A DNA stretch of 64,000 bases from Ktedonobacteraceae bacterium (GTDB taxonomy: Bacteria; Chloroflexota; Ktedonobacteria; Ktedonobacterales; Ktedonobacteraceae). The stretch lies in assembly GCA_035653615.1 (NCBI GenBank), contig DASRBN010000042.1, positions 124,001 to 188,000 on the forward strand, given 5' to 3'. The notes below the pieces were generated by a model. It saw only the letters and a list, made by a program, of their open reading frames with translations. It was not told the origin of the DNA and searched no databases. Positions 54,648 to 63,353 of the stretch are shown in pieces; the first letter of the stretch is position 1; each line of letters opens with the position of its first letter. Both the position numbers and the translations under genes were made by a program.

Positions 54648-55259
54648 ATGGACTCTTACATGGCTGAACTTGCTGAAAGTACTCCCATTCAAGGGCAAGT
54701 ACAGAAGAATAAGCGCCAGCGCAGAATAATTATATTTAGCGTAGTGAGCCTGATAAACCTGGGCTTACTTGCGTTTCTTGTGACACAATTGCTGACACCA
54801 GCATCACAGGCTCCCTCAGACCCCCTTATCGGCCATCCTGCACCGAATTTTTCACTGGCGATACTCAGTTCTAATCCTCACAAGGAGATGATTTCGCTCT
54901 CAAATTATAAGGGTAGGCCGGTTGTCTTAAACTTCTGGGCCTCGTGGTGCGACCCTTGCCAGCAGGAAGCACCGCTACTGGAGAATGCCTGGAAACAGGC
55001 ACAGGGGCAGGGAAAAGACCTGGTCATCCTGGGAGTTGACTTTCAGGAGCCTACAAAAGACGGCCTCAACTTCTTGCAGCGTTATAACATCACCTACCCG
55101 ACGGTTGAGGATGCCGATGGGTCTGTAACCAGCAAGTACGATGTAGCAGGTTTACCGGCTACTATATTCATCAATCGCGACGGGGTGGTTGCGGGCACAG
55201 TTCGACAGCAGCTAACCAGCCAGGCTTTATCGAGCAATCTGAAGCTGGTTATGTCGTAG
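54648..55259 (+). CDS. TlpA/ResA-like membrane-anchored thioredoxin
   Basis: A 203-residue protein with one N-terminal membrane helix (IIIFSVVSLINLGLLAFLVTQLL) and a thioredoxin-fold domain outside. The active site is WASWCDPCQQEAP (CxxC), and VAGLPATIFINRDG holds the cis-proline. ResA/CcmG-type proteins reduce disulfides in apocytochrome c or copper-site proteins. Closeness to the oxidase cluster fits a role in its assembly. ATG 54,648 or ATG 54,660 could be the start. Confidence 0.88.
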   Translation: MDSYMAELAESTPIQGQVQKNKRQRRIIIFSVVSLINLGLLAFLVTQLLTPASQAPSDPLIGHPAPNFSLAILSSNPHKEMISLSNYKGRPVVLNFWASWCDPCQQEAPLLENAWKQAQGQGKDLVILGVDFQEPTKDGLNFLQRYNITYPTVEDADGSVTSKYDVAGLPATIFINRDGVVAGTVRQQLTSQALSSNLKLVMS

Positions 55260-55293
55260 AAGAAATAAGAATATCATTGAAAGGTAATATTCA

Positions 55294-55770
55294 ATGGATG
55301 CGAACCTTAAAAAGCAAGTCTTACGTACCTTCACCTACGGCCTGTACGCGGTATCATGCGCGAATGAGGGTGAAGTGAACATATTTACGGCCAACTGGTT
55401 GACGCAGGTATCTTTCGACCCACCCTTGATAGCCGTTTCCGTTGAGAACGACTCGAAGTCACTGGGCATGATCCTGCGCAGCCGCGTTTTCACAATAAAC
55501 GTATATCGTGCTGGCGAGAGGGAGCTGGCAGGCAAACTGGGGAAATCGGCCATTCAACATCCTGACAAGCTCAATGGAGTTGAGTTTACGCTGGGAGCAA
55601 ACGGCTGCCCTATCCTGCATGATGCCCTGGCGTGGGTCGCATGTGAAGTACGCCATACTGCTCCTGCCGGCGATTCAACCCTCATCGTCGCCGAGGTAGT
55701 GGATGTGGGAATGCAGGGCGAAGGGTCAGCTTTGACCATGTCTGAGGCAGGTTTTCGTCATGCCGGGTAG
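55294..55770 (+). CDS. Flavin reductase-like FMN-binding protein
   Basis: A 158-residue split-barrel flavoprotein. The opening GLYAVSCANEGEVNIFTANWLTQVSFDPPLIAVSVENDSKS and the segment FTINVYRAGERELAGKLGK match the flavin reductase domain family. It binds FMN and may supply reduced flavin or act as a small oxidoreductase. Start ATG follows AAAGG. It is one of four closely spaced rightward genes. Confidence 0.87.
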   Translation: MDANLKKQVLRTFTYGLYAVSCANEGEVNIFTANWLTQVSFDPPLIAVSVENDSKSLGMILRSRVFTINVYRAGERELAGKLGKSAIQHPDKLNGVEFTLGANGCPILHDALAWVACEVRHTAPAGDSTLIVAEVVDVGMQGEGSALTMSEAGFRHAG

Positions 55771-55806
55771 ATTTCTACTGCCTGCTAGATCTCAGGTGAC
55801 TCATTT

Positions 55807-56427
55807 ATGAACTGCGCCTTTTGCCAGCGTGAGGATATTTCCCACATATTCAAAGAGACTCCGCATTTTTTCCTGGCCGCCGATCATGCTCCTCTGGTTG
55901 AGGGGCATCTGCTTATCATCCCGAAACATCACTATACCTGCTACGGTGATGTTCCGGCAGTACTTGATGATGAGTTGTTTGCCTTAAAGCACGAGGTGCA
56001 GGAGTTTTTTACTCGATATTATGCTCCGCCAGTCTTCTGGGAACATGGCATCTTCCGGCAAACCGTCTTTCACGCCCACTTGCATTGTTTCCCCTGGGGA
56101 TCGACAGGCTATGATCTCTCCGAAGGATTACACTCCAGGATCGTAAGTTCCCAGGAAGACGTGCGCCAATGGTACCTTTCCCAGGGTCATTACTTCTATA
56201 TGGAGGATAGCTCGGCAGCGCTTCTATTCGAGCCTGAAATGGAGCGTTACCTGAGCATCATCAAGAGCGTATTCCGGCGCGGCATTGCCGCGCGTGGTGG
56301 TTCCGCTGAATGGCGTTCACCACAGCAACGCTATGAAGAAGGTGTTCCGCTCATCCAGGCAGTTATAGAGAAGTGGCAGGTATTCCAGGAGGGCTCGGAT
56401 TTCGTTAATGAGGCTGCTACGTCCTGA
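55807..56427 (+). CDS. HIT-family protein
   Basis: A 206-residue HIT-fold protein. The N-terminal FCQREDISHIFKETPHFFLAADHAPLVEGHLLIIPKHHYTCY is typical, and the histidine triad appears as FHAHLHCFPW. The family hydrolyses or transfers nucleoside monophosphates from dinucleotides or similar compounds. It is longer than classic HIT proteins (110-150) through a C-terminal helical extension. Substrate unknown. Confidence 0.88.
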   Translation: MNCAFCQREDISHIFKETPHFFLAADHAPLVEGHLLIIPKHHYTCYGDVPAVLDDELFALKHEVQEFFTRYYAPPVFWEHGIFRQTVFHAHLHCFPWGSTGYDLSEGLHSRIVSSQEDVRQWYLSQGHYFYMEDSSAALLFEPEMERYLSIIKSVFRRGIAARGGSAEWRSPQQRYEEGVPLIQAVIEKWQVFQEGSDFVNEAATS

Positions 56428-56613
56428 ATATCTGCTCACAATCCTCCCCAACTTCTTAATGCTGCCATATGAGCCTTAAGAGGATTCTGGGGTCACCGGT
56501 CACATGTGCCTGTGTTATAATCCTCCTATAGACTATTTGTTGCTCTCCACGGTCGCCTTTGGGCGTCAATCCCTTTCCAGGGCCGGATGATCGCAGACTA
56601 GAAGGAGCGGGCG

Positions 56614-57492
56614 GTGTTAACAAAACCAATACACGATGAATATATCGTCGCTGGAGATTTAACCTTTCATTATGTCCAGTGGGGGGAAAAGGGTAAGCCA
56701 CTCATCTGCGTGCATGGCATTACGGCGAATGCATACTGCTTCCAGGCACTTGCCGATGGGCTGGCAAACGATCACCAGGTCTTTGCCTATGACCTGCGTG
56801 GGAGAGGAGATAGCGATAAGCCCGAAAGCGGCTACAGCATTTCCATACATGCGGCGGACCTGGCGGCTATAATCGATGAGTTGGGGTTAGACCATCCTGT
56901 CATCATCGGACATTCCCTGGGAGCATTTATAGCGCTCTATTTTGCCGCACACTATCCTGGGAAGCTGAGTAAACTTGTGCTGATCGATGCAGGAGCTCCG
57001 CTACCCTGGAATACAGTAGAAGAGCAACCGGCCTGGCTTACCGCGTCGATTGCCCGGCTCGGCGTTCCCGTCGCCTCGTTTGACGAATTTACTCAGCGCC
57101 TGAAGGTAGCGCCGTTCCTTGGGCCTTATTGGAACGACTACATCGAGACGTATTTTGAACACGACGTTTATCGCCACAGCGATGGATCGGTTGTCTCTAA
57201 AGGCTCCCGGCAAGCGATCCTGGAGGAGCAGCGTAACCAGCAGCAATTCAAGCCTGAGGAGCAATGGGCAAAGGTGAAAGTGCCAACGCTTCTGCTGCGC
57301 GCAGGTCTAGGGCTGTTTACTGAGAGCGATCAGCTACTCCCCGAGGCCTCAGCTGCCGCTATTCAGCGTGGCATTAAAAATTGTAAGTATGTGAATTTCC
57401 CGAAGCTGAATCACTATACCATTATTTTCGGCGTATCCGGTGGTCCTGCTCGGGCGATTCGTGAGTTTGTTGATGGAGATAAGGAGCAATAG
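56614..57492 (+). CDS. Alpha/beta-fold hydrolase
   Basis: A 292-residue hydrolase with the oxyanion-hole strand ICVHGITAN, DLRGRGDSDKP, nucleophile elbow GHSLG, and a late His (KLNHYTIIFG). Substrate is not evident; esterase, lactonase or epoxide-type hydrolases share this pattern. It starts at GTG after AAGGAG and ends 3 bp before the 3-hydroxybutyryl-CoA dehydrogenase gene, so the two form an operon and may act in one degradation route. Confidence 0.88.
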   Translation: MLTKPIHDEYIVAGDLTFHYVQWGEKGKPLICVHGITANAYCFQALADGLANDHQVFAYDLRGRGDSDKPESGYSISIHAADLAAIIDELGLDHPVIIGHSLGAFIALYFAAHYPGKLSKLVLIDAGAPLPWNTVEEQPAWLTASIARLGVPVASFDEFTQRLKVAPFLGPYWNDYIETYFEHDVYRHSDGSVVSKGSRQAILEEQRNQQQFKPEEQWAKVKVPTLLLRAGLGLFTESDQLLPEASAAAIQRGIKNCKYVNFPKLNHYTIIFGVSGGPARAIREFVDGDKEQ

Positions 57493-57495
57493 ACT

Positions 57496-58356
57496 ATGGC
57501 TATAAGAAAAGTCGGAGTCGTAGGCTGCGGTCTCATGGGAGCCGGAATTGCGCAAACCTGCGCGCAATCCGGCTATGAAACCGTTGTGCGCGAGGTAAAC
57601 CAGCAGCTTCTCGACAAGGGGATGGCTCGTATTAAAGGCGCCTGGGAGATGATGGCCGGCAAGGGCAAGATCACGCAGGGACAGGCGGAAGAGAATCTTG
57701 CTCGCCTGCATGGCACGCTTGACCTGGCGGATTTCTCCGATTGCGACCTGGTCATCGAGGCGGTGATCGAGAATATGGAAGAGAAGTTACGCCTCTTTCC
57801 AGCGCTCGATAATATTCTTAAGCCCGAAGCCCTCATTCTCACCAACACTTCATCCTTGAACATCACCCAGATGGGCGCGGTGACGAAAAGGCCGGATAAA
57901 GTCTGCGGGCTGCATTTCTTCAATCCGGCTCCCGTAATGAAGCTGGTGGAGATTGTGCGCACCATTTCTACCTCGGACGAAACCATTGAAACAGTTAGAG
58001 CATTCGCAATTTCGCTCGGCAAGACTCCTGTACTGGCGAAGGATACGGCCGGTTTTATCGTCAACTTCCTGTTGATCCCCTATCTACTGGCAGCGGTCCG
58101 CATGTTGGAAAACGGACAGGCCTCACGAGATGATATTGACACGGCAATGAAGCTGGGCTGCGGCTATCCCATGGGGCCATTCACGCTGCTTGATTACGTT
58201 GGGCTTGATACGACGTTGTGGGCAGCCGAGGCTATTTACGAGGAATACAAGGATCCGCTCTACGCGCCACCGCCGCTGCTCAGGCGCATGGTGCAATCAG
58301 GTATGTACGGCAGGAAGAGCGGCCAGGGCTTTTACGACTATCGAACGAGCATGTAA
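57496..58356 (+). CDS. hbd: 3-Hydroxybutyryl-CoA dehydrogenase
   Basis: A 286-residue enzyme with an N-terminal NAD site (VGVVGCGLMGAGIAQ), the catalytic segment LHFFNPAPVMKLVEI (His) and DTAGFIVNFLLIPYLLAAVRM with the C-terminal 3HCDH domain ending GRKSGQGFYDY. It interconverts acetoacetyl-CoA and (S)-3-hydroxybutyryl-CoA. It belongs to short-chain acyl-CoA metabolism. It follows the hydrolase gene by 3 bp. Confidence 0.93.
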   Translation: MAIRKVGVVGCGLMGAGIAQTCAQSGYETVVREVNQQLLDKGMARIKGAWEMMAGKGKITQGQAEENLARLHGTLDLADFSDCDLVIEAVIENMEEKLRLFPALDNILKPEALILTNTSSLNITQMGAVTKRPDKVCGLHFFNPAPVMKLVEIVRTISTSDETIETVRAFAISLGKTPVLAKDTAGFIVNFLLIPYLLAAVRMLENGQASRDDIDTAMKLGCGYPMGPFTLLDYVGLDTTLWAAEAIYEEYKDPLYAPPPLLRRMVQSGMYGRKSGQGFYDYRTSM

Positions 58357-58383
58357 AAGAGAATAGATGTAAGTTTTGGATGC

Positions 58384-58420
58384 GCAATACGGCGGCTCAT
58401 CAAAGATGCCGCCGTATTGC
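58384..58420. terminator. Bidirectional terminator-like hairpin
   Basis: GCAATACGGCGGC (58,384-58,396) pairs perfectly with GCCGCCGTATTGC (58,408-58,420) around an 11-base loop, in the short gap between two convergent genes. Confidence 0.65.
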
Positions 58421-58441
58421 ATTCCGGCTGGATATGCCCTT

Positions 58442-60010
58442 TCATGCTTTAGTAGTCACATGTTGAGGAACCAATGTGTAATGCTTAGCGTCGAAATGGC
58501 GCGTCCGGTGCCGGAACTCAAAGGTAAAGCCAGGCCAGAGCGTCGTATTGCGGCCATGCGCGTCGAGGTACCAGCTTGCGCACCCCGAAGTCCATACAGT
58601 ACCCTGCATGCGCCGCTGTATCTCATTTTCGAACGCCTGCTGAGTTTCAGGTTGTACCTCGATAGCTCCCAACTTCTTCCTATCCATGGTACGCAAACAA
58701 TCCAGAATATACTTCAGCTGCGACTCGATCATATAGACCATACTGTTATGGCCAAGCCCGGTATTTGGACCGATGAGCAAGAAGAAGTTGGGAAAACCTG
58801 AAACAGCCGTACCCAGATAGGCACTCAAACCTTTCTCCCATCGTTGAGCAAGTGATTGACCCCCACGACCATAAATATACTGGTGGAGAGGCGCGTCGGT
58901 CACGTGAAAGCCTGTCGCACAGATAATCGCGTCGACCTCATGCTCCCTACCGTCCCCGGTCACGATACTATGTTCCCTCACCTCGCAGATCCGATCAGTA
59001 ACTACCTCAACATTGGGCTGCCCAACCGCCGGATAAAAATCATCAGATAACAGGACACGTTTGCAACCCATGATATAGTTTGGAGTGAGCTTCGCCCTCA
59101 GTTCAGGGTCCGCTACCTGCCTTTCCAGGTGACGCTTCGCCAGCTGCATGGCATTTTTGATCAATGCCGGGCGGTAGACAAATCCTACCGCCAGCAGTTC
59201 GTGCTGCCAGTACATTTTGGCACGCACGAAGCGCTGCGCAAGCGGCAGCACTCGATACAACTTGCGATGCCTATCAGGAATTGCACGATCCAGGCGCGGC
59301 ACAATCCAGGGTGGTGTGCGCATAAACAGAGAGAGCTGTTCCACTTTGGGCTGGATGTGTGGCACAAATTGGATGGATGACGCGCCCGTCCCAATTATAG
59401 CTACACGCTTTCCCCTAAGGTCGTAGTCGTGTTTCCATTGTGCCGAGTGGAAAAGCGTACCCGCGAAATTAGTGATGCCTGAGATAGGTGGAAGCGAGGG
59501 CTCACTGAGCGGACCGTTGCCCAGGACAAGAATATCGGCAAGTAGTTGACCCTGTAAAGTTTCAATATGCCAGCATTGCTCATCCTCTTTCCAGGTGGCA
59601 CTCAACAATTCGCAGTTCCACCGGATGTGGGGAAGAATGCCGTAGCGCCTCGCGCAGTCTCGCAAGTACTTCCAGATTTCCGGCTGCGGCGAGTATGTGC
59701 GCGTCCAATTGGGATTGAGCGCGAAGGAGAACGAGTACAGGTGCGAGGGAATGTCGCAGGCGCATCCAGGGTACGTATTATCGCGCCACGTTCCGCCAAT
59801 ATCTGCTGCCTTCTCGATCACCACAAAATCTTCCTGGCCTTGCTGCTTAAGCTTGATCGCCATCCCCAGTCCTGAGAATCCCGTTCCCAATATGGCTATA
59901 CGAACATGTTGGAGCGGCATGTGATCATCAGCCGAGTCATCTGATATACCAGTAGCATGATGGCTATAAGAAGTGAGATGGCTTCCACTGGCTGCAAAAT
60001 CCCAGAACAT
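58442..60010 (-). CDS. Flavin-dependent Baeyer-Villiger-type monooxygenase
   Basis: A 522-residue FAD/NADPH monooxygenase. Two Rossmann sites (ILGTGFSGLGMA and IIGTGASSIQFV) flank the Baeyer-Villiger fingerprint FAGTLFHSAQW (FxGxxxHxxxW). GGTWRDNTYPGCACDIPSHLYSFSF is the family's substrate-side segment. It inserts oxygen into ketones to give esters or lactones, or oxidises heteroatoms. ATG 60,010 has GGAG upstream; an internal ATG at 59,920 is an alternative. The nearby hydrolase could cleave such esters, but the genes converge rather than share an operon. Confidence 0.9.
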   Translation of the reverse strand: MFWDFAASGSHLTSYSHHATGISDDSADDHMPLQHVRIAILGTGFSGLGMAIKLKQQGQEDFVVIEKAADIGGTWRDNTYPGCACDIPSHLYSFSFALNPNWTRTYSPQPEIWKYLRDCARRYGILPHIRWNCELLSATWKEDEQCWHIETLQGQLLADILVLGNGPLSEPSLPPISGITNFAGTLFHSAQWKHDYDLRGKRVAIIGTGASSIQFVPHIQPKVEQLSLFMRTPPWIVPRLDRAIPDRHRKLYRVLPLAQRFVRAKMYWQHELLAVGFVYRPALIKNAMQLAKRHLERQVADPELRAKLTPNYIMGCKRVLLSDDFYPAVGQPNVEVVTDRICEVREHSIVTGDGREHEVDAIICATGFHVTDAPLHQYIYGRGGQSLAQRWEKGLSAYLGTAVSGFPNFFLLIGPNTGLGHNSMVYMIESQLKYILDCLRTMDRKKLGAIEVQPETQQAFENEIQRRMQGTVWTSGCASWYLDAHGRNTTLWPGFTFEFRHRTRHFDAKHYTLVPQHVTTKA

Positions 60011-60559
60011 ACTTGCTATCTCCGGTATTCTAGCTGGTTATACGGATGTTGATAAGCATTATACCATGAACGGCCCTGAGCTTGCGCGTGGATCCATGCC
60101 AACTGAGAAAAGCAGAACCTTGCGTGCCAGAAAACGGTCAATTGTAAGATGCCGAGCGGAGAGAGGAAACGACGCTTGACAGCCAGAAACGCCCTGTGAT
60201 AAAGTGAACACATCTTTTCAAAAAGCAAATAGCAAGTATACCACAGCAAATATATCGATGAAGCAAGGGTGAAGCGCTGACAACTCCTCCAACAAATCTT
60301 CATTGTCAGCGTTCTTGCTCATCGTACGAATGTGTTTTCGCCCCATGTGGCGCACGGCGAGGAGAGAGAGCAACAAGAGAAGCTCTGCCATAGCCCATTC
60401 TTTTTGGGGCAAAAACCATTTCTTGTCCGTGAAGACCATTCGTAAACAGGTGTGCAGCGTATCTACCGCGCGAGAAAGCTGGGACTTGTTTGAAAAGATT
60501 CATGCTCCTCCTTCACATGTGGAGGAGGATAGAATTTTTTACAAAGGTAGAACACTTCC
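60011..60559. other. Intergenic region upstream of the MFS gene
   Basis: No gene is clearly supported. A 73-codon leftward frame (60,218-60,439) has a hydrophobic stretch and reasonable codons but no ribosome site. The right part carries a hairpin leader before the transporter gene. The region must also hold the promoter of the monooxygenase gene. Confidence 0.45.
60505..60540 (+). terminator. Attenuator-like hairpin before the MFS gene
   Basis: CTCCTCC (60,505-60,511) pairs with GGAGGAG (60,521-60,527), followed after 7 bases by six T residues (60,535-60,540), 20 bp before the transporter start. The order stem then T-run is that of an intrinsic terminator in the leader, which suggests attenuation of the pump gene. 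Confidence 0.5.
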
Positions 60560-61855
60560 ATGAACAAATCAGCTGGTCCTACAAACACGTCTGTAGGACG
60601 CACGTCTCTCGTGCTTCTCCTCGTTATCGCACTTTTGAATACGATAGGTATCACGATCATTGTCCCTATTGTTCCGTTTCTCACGCTACGGTACCTGGCT
60701 GATCCGAATAATCTCGCGGCTATTGTGGGATGGCTGTTCGCAGCCTATGGGATCTGCCAGTTGATCGCCGCGCCAGGTTTAGGCGTGCTTTCCGACCGTT
60801 TTGGGCGACGCCCCATGCTCTTCATCTGTCTACTTGGTTCCGTGTTTGGCTATCTTATCTTGGGCCTGGGCGGTGCGCTCTGGTTGCTCTTCCTCGGACG
60901 CATCATCGATGGCTTGACAGGCGGCAACATCAGTATCTTGTTTGGCTATGTCGCTGATATCACGGAACCAAAGGACCGTGGCAAGTACTTCGGCATGCTC
61001 GGTGCTGCGGCAGGGGTCGGTTCTCTCATTGGCCCTGCTGTTGGTGGACTGCTGGCAACGATCAACTACAGTGCCCCATTTCTTGCCGCCGCTGGCCTTC
61101 TCCTGCTTACCCTCGTCTGGGGGTATTTCTGGTTGCCAGAGAGTTTGGAGAAAGAACACCGCATCACCTCGATTGCTGTAAGCGAACTCAATCCCTTGAA
61201 ACAACTGGTGTCCATGTTTCGTTGGGCAAACTTGCGCTGGTTACTGCTGGCCTGGTTCTTCTATGCTTTCCCAGTAGGCATGTTGCAAGCGACGCTTACG
61301 GTCTTGATGAAAGACAGCCTTGGCTTCAATGTCACGCAGGCCAGTCTCGTGATCACCTTACTCGGCGCGGTAGACATTCTCGTCCAGGGTGTACTGGTTA
61401 GCTGGTTGCTTTCCAGGCTGGGAAATATCCGGCTCGGTCTCATCGCTTTAGTGCTGGTCGGCATCAGCTATCTTGTACTCGGTTCCATCGCGTTTCTCGC
61501 CGCACCAATTCTCTTGCTTGCCGGTATTATCCTTTTCGCAGGGTCGGGGAGCCTTGTTGAAAATGCTCTGCGAGGTCTCATTTCTGAAACGGTTGGACGG
61601 CGCGAACAAGGTCGTGTGAGTGGAACGACGCAATCGTTGCAATCGCTTGGATGGATTGTCGGACCCCTTCTTGGCGGTTTCATCTATACCGCCTGGGGGC
61701 ATTTTCAAGTCTATGCCTCAGCTTCGTTCATTATTGTCCTCGCCATTGTGTGTGTATGGATCGCTCTTCCTCTTGTTCAGAGGCACCAGGCGAAAAAGCA
61801 AACGCCTGGTGCCTCTGAACAAGAGGCCGCATTGCTCCCGAATGAAGAGAACTGA
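60560..61855 (+). CDS. MFS efflux transporter, Tet(A)-like
   Basis: A 431-residue major-facilitator protein with 12 helices. The motif-A loop GVLSDRFGRRPMLF is intact, as are LLFLGRIIDGLTGGNISILFGYVADIT and the motif-C-like GAAAGVGSLIGPAVGGLLA. This pattern is that of the DHA1 drug/H+ antiporters closest to tetracycline efflux pumps. No TetR gene is beside it. The last 30 codons contain a long perfect inverted repeat (61,769-61,826), so the tail may be altered. Confidence 0.9.
   Translation: MNKSAGPTNTSVGRTSLVLLLVIALLNTIGITIIVPIVPFLTLRYLADPNNLAAIVGWLFAAYGICQLIAAPGLGVLSDRFGRRPMLFICLLGSVFGYLILGLGGALWLLFLGRIIDGLTGGNISILFGYVADITEPKDRGKYFGMLGAAAGVGSLIGPAVGGLLATINYSAPFLAAAGLLLLTLVWGYFWLPESLEKEHRITSIAVSELNPLKQLVSMFRWANLRWLLLAWFFYAFPVGMLQATLTVLMKDSLGFNVTQASLVITLLGAVDILVQGVLVSWLLSRLGNIRLGLIALVLVGISYLVLGSIAFLAAPILLLAGIILFAGSGSLVENALRGLISETVGRREQGRVSGTTQSLQSLGWIVGPLLGGFIYTAWGHFQVYASASFIIVLAIVCVWIALPLVQRHQAKKQTPGASEQEAALLPNEEN
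61769..61826. repeat. 24-bp perfect inverted repeat in the 3' end of the MFS gene
   Basis: Arms 61,769-61,792 and 61,803-61,826 (starting CCTCTTGTTCAGAGGCACCA) are perfectly complementary around a 10-base loop. It lies inside the last codons. It may act as a terminator-like hairpin or be the scar of a foldback duplication. Confidence 0.8.
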
Positions 61856-61878
61856 AAAAATTTTCCTTTACAATAGTG

Positions 61879-63045
61879 CTAGGAAACCTGCAAATCAAAT
61901 CCCCTTTTGCGCAGCTCCTCCACAAACCTTGACCCGGGAATCGCAAGTTCGACGGGAACTGCGCCACGTGGTGTCTGGCCACGAACCACAAAACCCGCCA
62001 TAATTGCGGCATGCCAGCCCGTTGTCCGTTCCATAGCCGTGAAGCCTGTCGATTCGTCATAGTAATCGAGCAGATCAATAACTATCTCCTTTTCCTGCCC
62101 ATTCTTGAGACCACGTGCAAGCACGCGCACTATGACCATATCACGGTCGTCTGGGCGAGCAAGAAGCTGGGATTCCAGAAGCGCATGAAGCACGTGTCTT
62201 GGCACAACAGGCACACCATCCACCATCACCGGATCGAGTCCGATCAGACCAGCGTCATTGAAGGTCTTCCACTGAGCATAGTGTCCGGGCCAGCGCAGGG
62301 TTTTGTTTTGCAGTGTGCGCAGTTTTCCGGCATAGGTCCAGGGCATCGTACTCGTACCCCCGGCAGTGGTGAAAGCCTCGAGCTGACCGATGGGCGCAGG
62401 AAAGTCGAGCAGTTCGTACTCTTCAAAGCAGGGCATTTCAATCTGCTTGCCATCTCTCAAGAAGAGCGTTGTACCAAAGTACTCGTTGGTAAGTCCTTCG
62501 ATATTGAAAGTCAGGATATAGTTCCAGGGCGGGCGGGGATGCTGCGGAATGCCCCCATCGTACATGATGATATCACGCGGCTCATCAAAAAGCGTCATCG
62601 CGTAGGCACAGAGCGATGTGCCTAATCCGGGAACCTGCCCGCAATCAGGAATCAGTGTGATGCCGGCAGATCTGGCTTCGGCGTCGAGCGCCAGTTGCTG
62701 TCTCACCTGAGCGGTATTGCCACCAAAATCGCACATGCTGGCACGAGCGCGAATAGCAGCCTGAGCCAGATTCAGGTTATAGAAATAAGGCACTCCCGAA
62801 ATGAACGCTTCAATTCCAGCATCCCTTAATAAGCGCACAACCGCATCCTCATCCCTCACCTCTACCTGCATGGGAGCAGCTATCTGCTTACCCACCAGCT
62901 GATTCACGCGAGTGGAGGCACGTTGGGCCTGCGCAAGAGATTGATCTGCCAGCAATATCTCTCCGGCATCTCCAAAACGAGCAAGGTCGTAAGCGGCAGC
63001 CGTGCCCTGCCGGCCTGACCCTATAATAGCGTAGCGATAACCCAT
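61879..63045 (-). CDS. Saccharopine dehydrogenase-like / lysine 6-dehydrogenase-like protein
   Basis: A 388-residue NAD(P)-dependent protein. The N-terminal Rossmann site is YAIIGSGRQGTAAAYDLARFG, and the core CDFGGNTAQVRQQLALDAEARSAGITLIPDCGQVPGLG is characteristic of the saccharopine dehydrogenase superfamily, closest in pattern to lysine 6-dehydrogenases. The true substrate is not evident and no lysine pathway genes adjoin. Start: ATG after GGGAGCATAAG. Confidence 0.83.
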   Translation of the reverse strand: MGYRYAIIGSGRQGTAAAYDLARFGDAGEILLADQSLAQAQRASTRVNQLVGKQIAAPMQVEVRDEDAVVRLLRDAGIEAFISGVPYFYNLNLAQAAIRARASMCDFGGNTAQVRQQLALDAEARSAGITLIPDCGQVPGLGTSLCAYAMTLFDEPRDIIMYDGGIPQHPRPPWNYILTFNIEGLTNEYFGTTLFLRDGKQIEMPCFEEYELLDFPAPIGQLEAFTTAGGTSTMPWTYAGKLRTLQNKTLRWPGHYAQWKTFNDAGLIGLDPVMVDGVPVVPRHVLHALLESQLLARPDDRDMVIVRVLARGLKNGQEKEIVIDLLDYYDESTGFTAMERTTGWHAAIMAGFVVRGQTPRGAVPVELAIPGSRFVEELRKRGFDLQVS

Positions 63046-63353
63046 GATTTCTTATGCTCCCATTCTGGCTTACAAATCGCGGTCTTAGAAGGCTCTATAT
63101 CTTATTATAGCCTGTTGTCTCATCAAGAAGGCAGCTTTTCGGGTTTTCTATATATTTCATGGCTATATGAAATGATTGAATTTATAAATCTCTGTCTTAA
63201 GATTAAGAATTTGTAACAGATTTTTTCAATATTACGTGATCTAAATAGTTAACCTTTTGGAGATGTAGGCTCCTGAGAAAGTGGTCTACTATCCAAGCAA
63301 ACTCCCGTTGGACATGTTTTTTAGCAGGTGACGAATCACAAGGAGGTTCGATC
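63046..63353. other. AT-rich intergenic region
   Basis: Upstream of the terminal gene, between divergent starts. It is AT-rich from about 63,100 to 63,250 and must hold both promoters, but I see no clear boxes. AAGGAGG at 63,340-63,346 is the ribosome site of the next gene. Confidence 0.5.

Noticed and set aside
60218-60439. Small leftward gene with a hydrophobic segment
   Set aside because: Codons look plausible but there is no ribosome site, no known family and a competing frame on the other strand.
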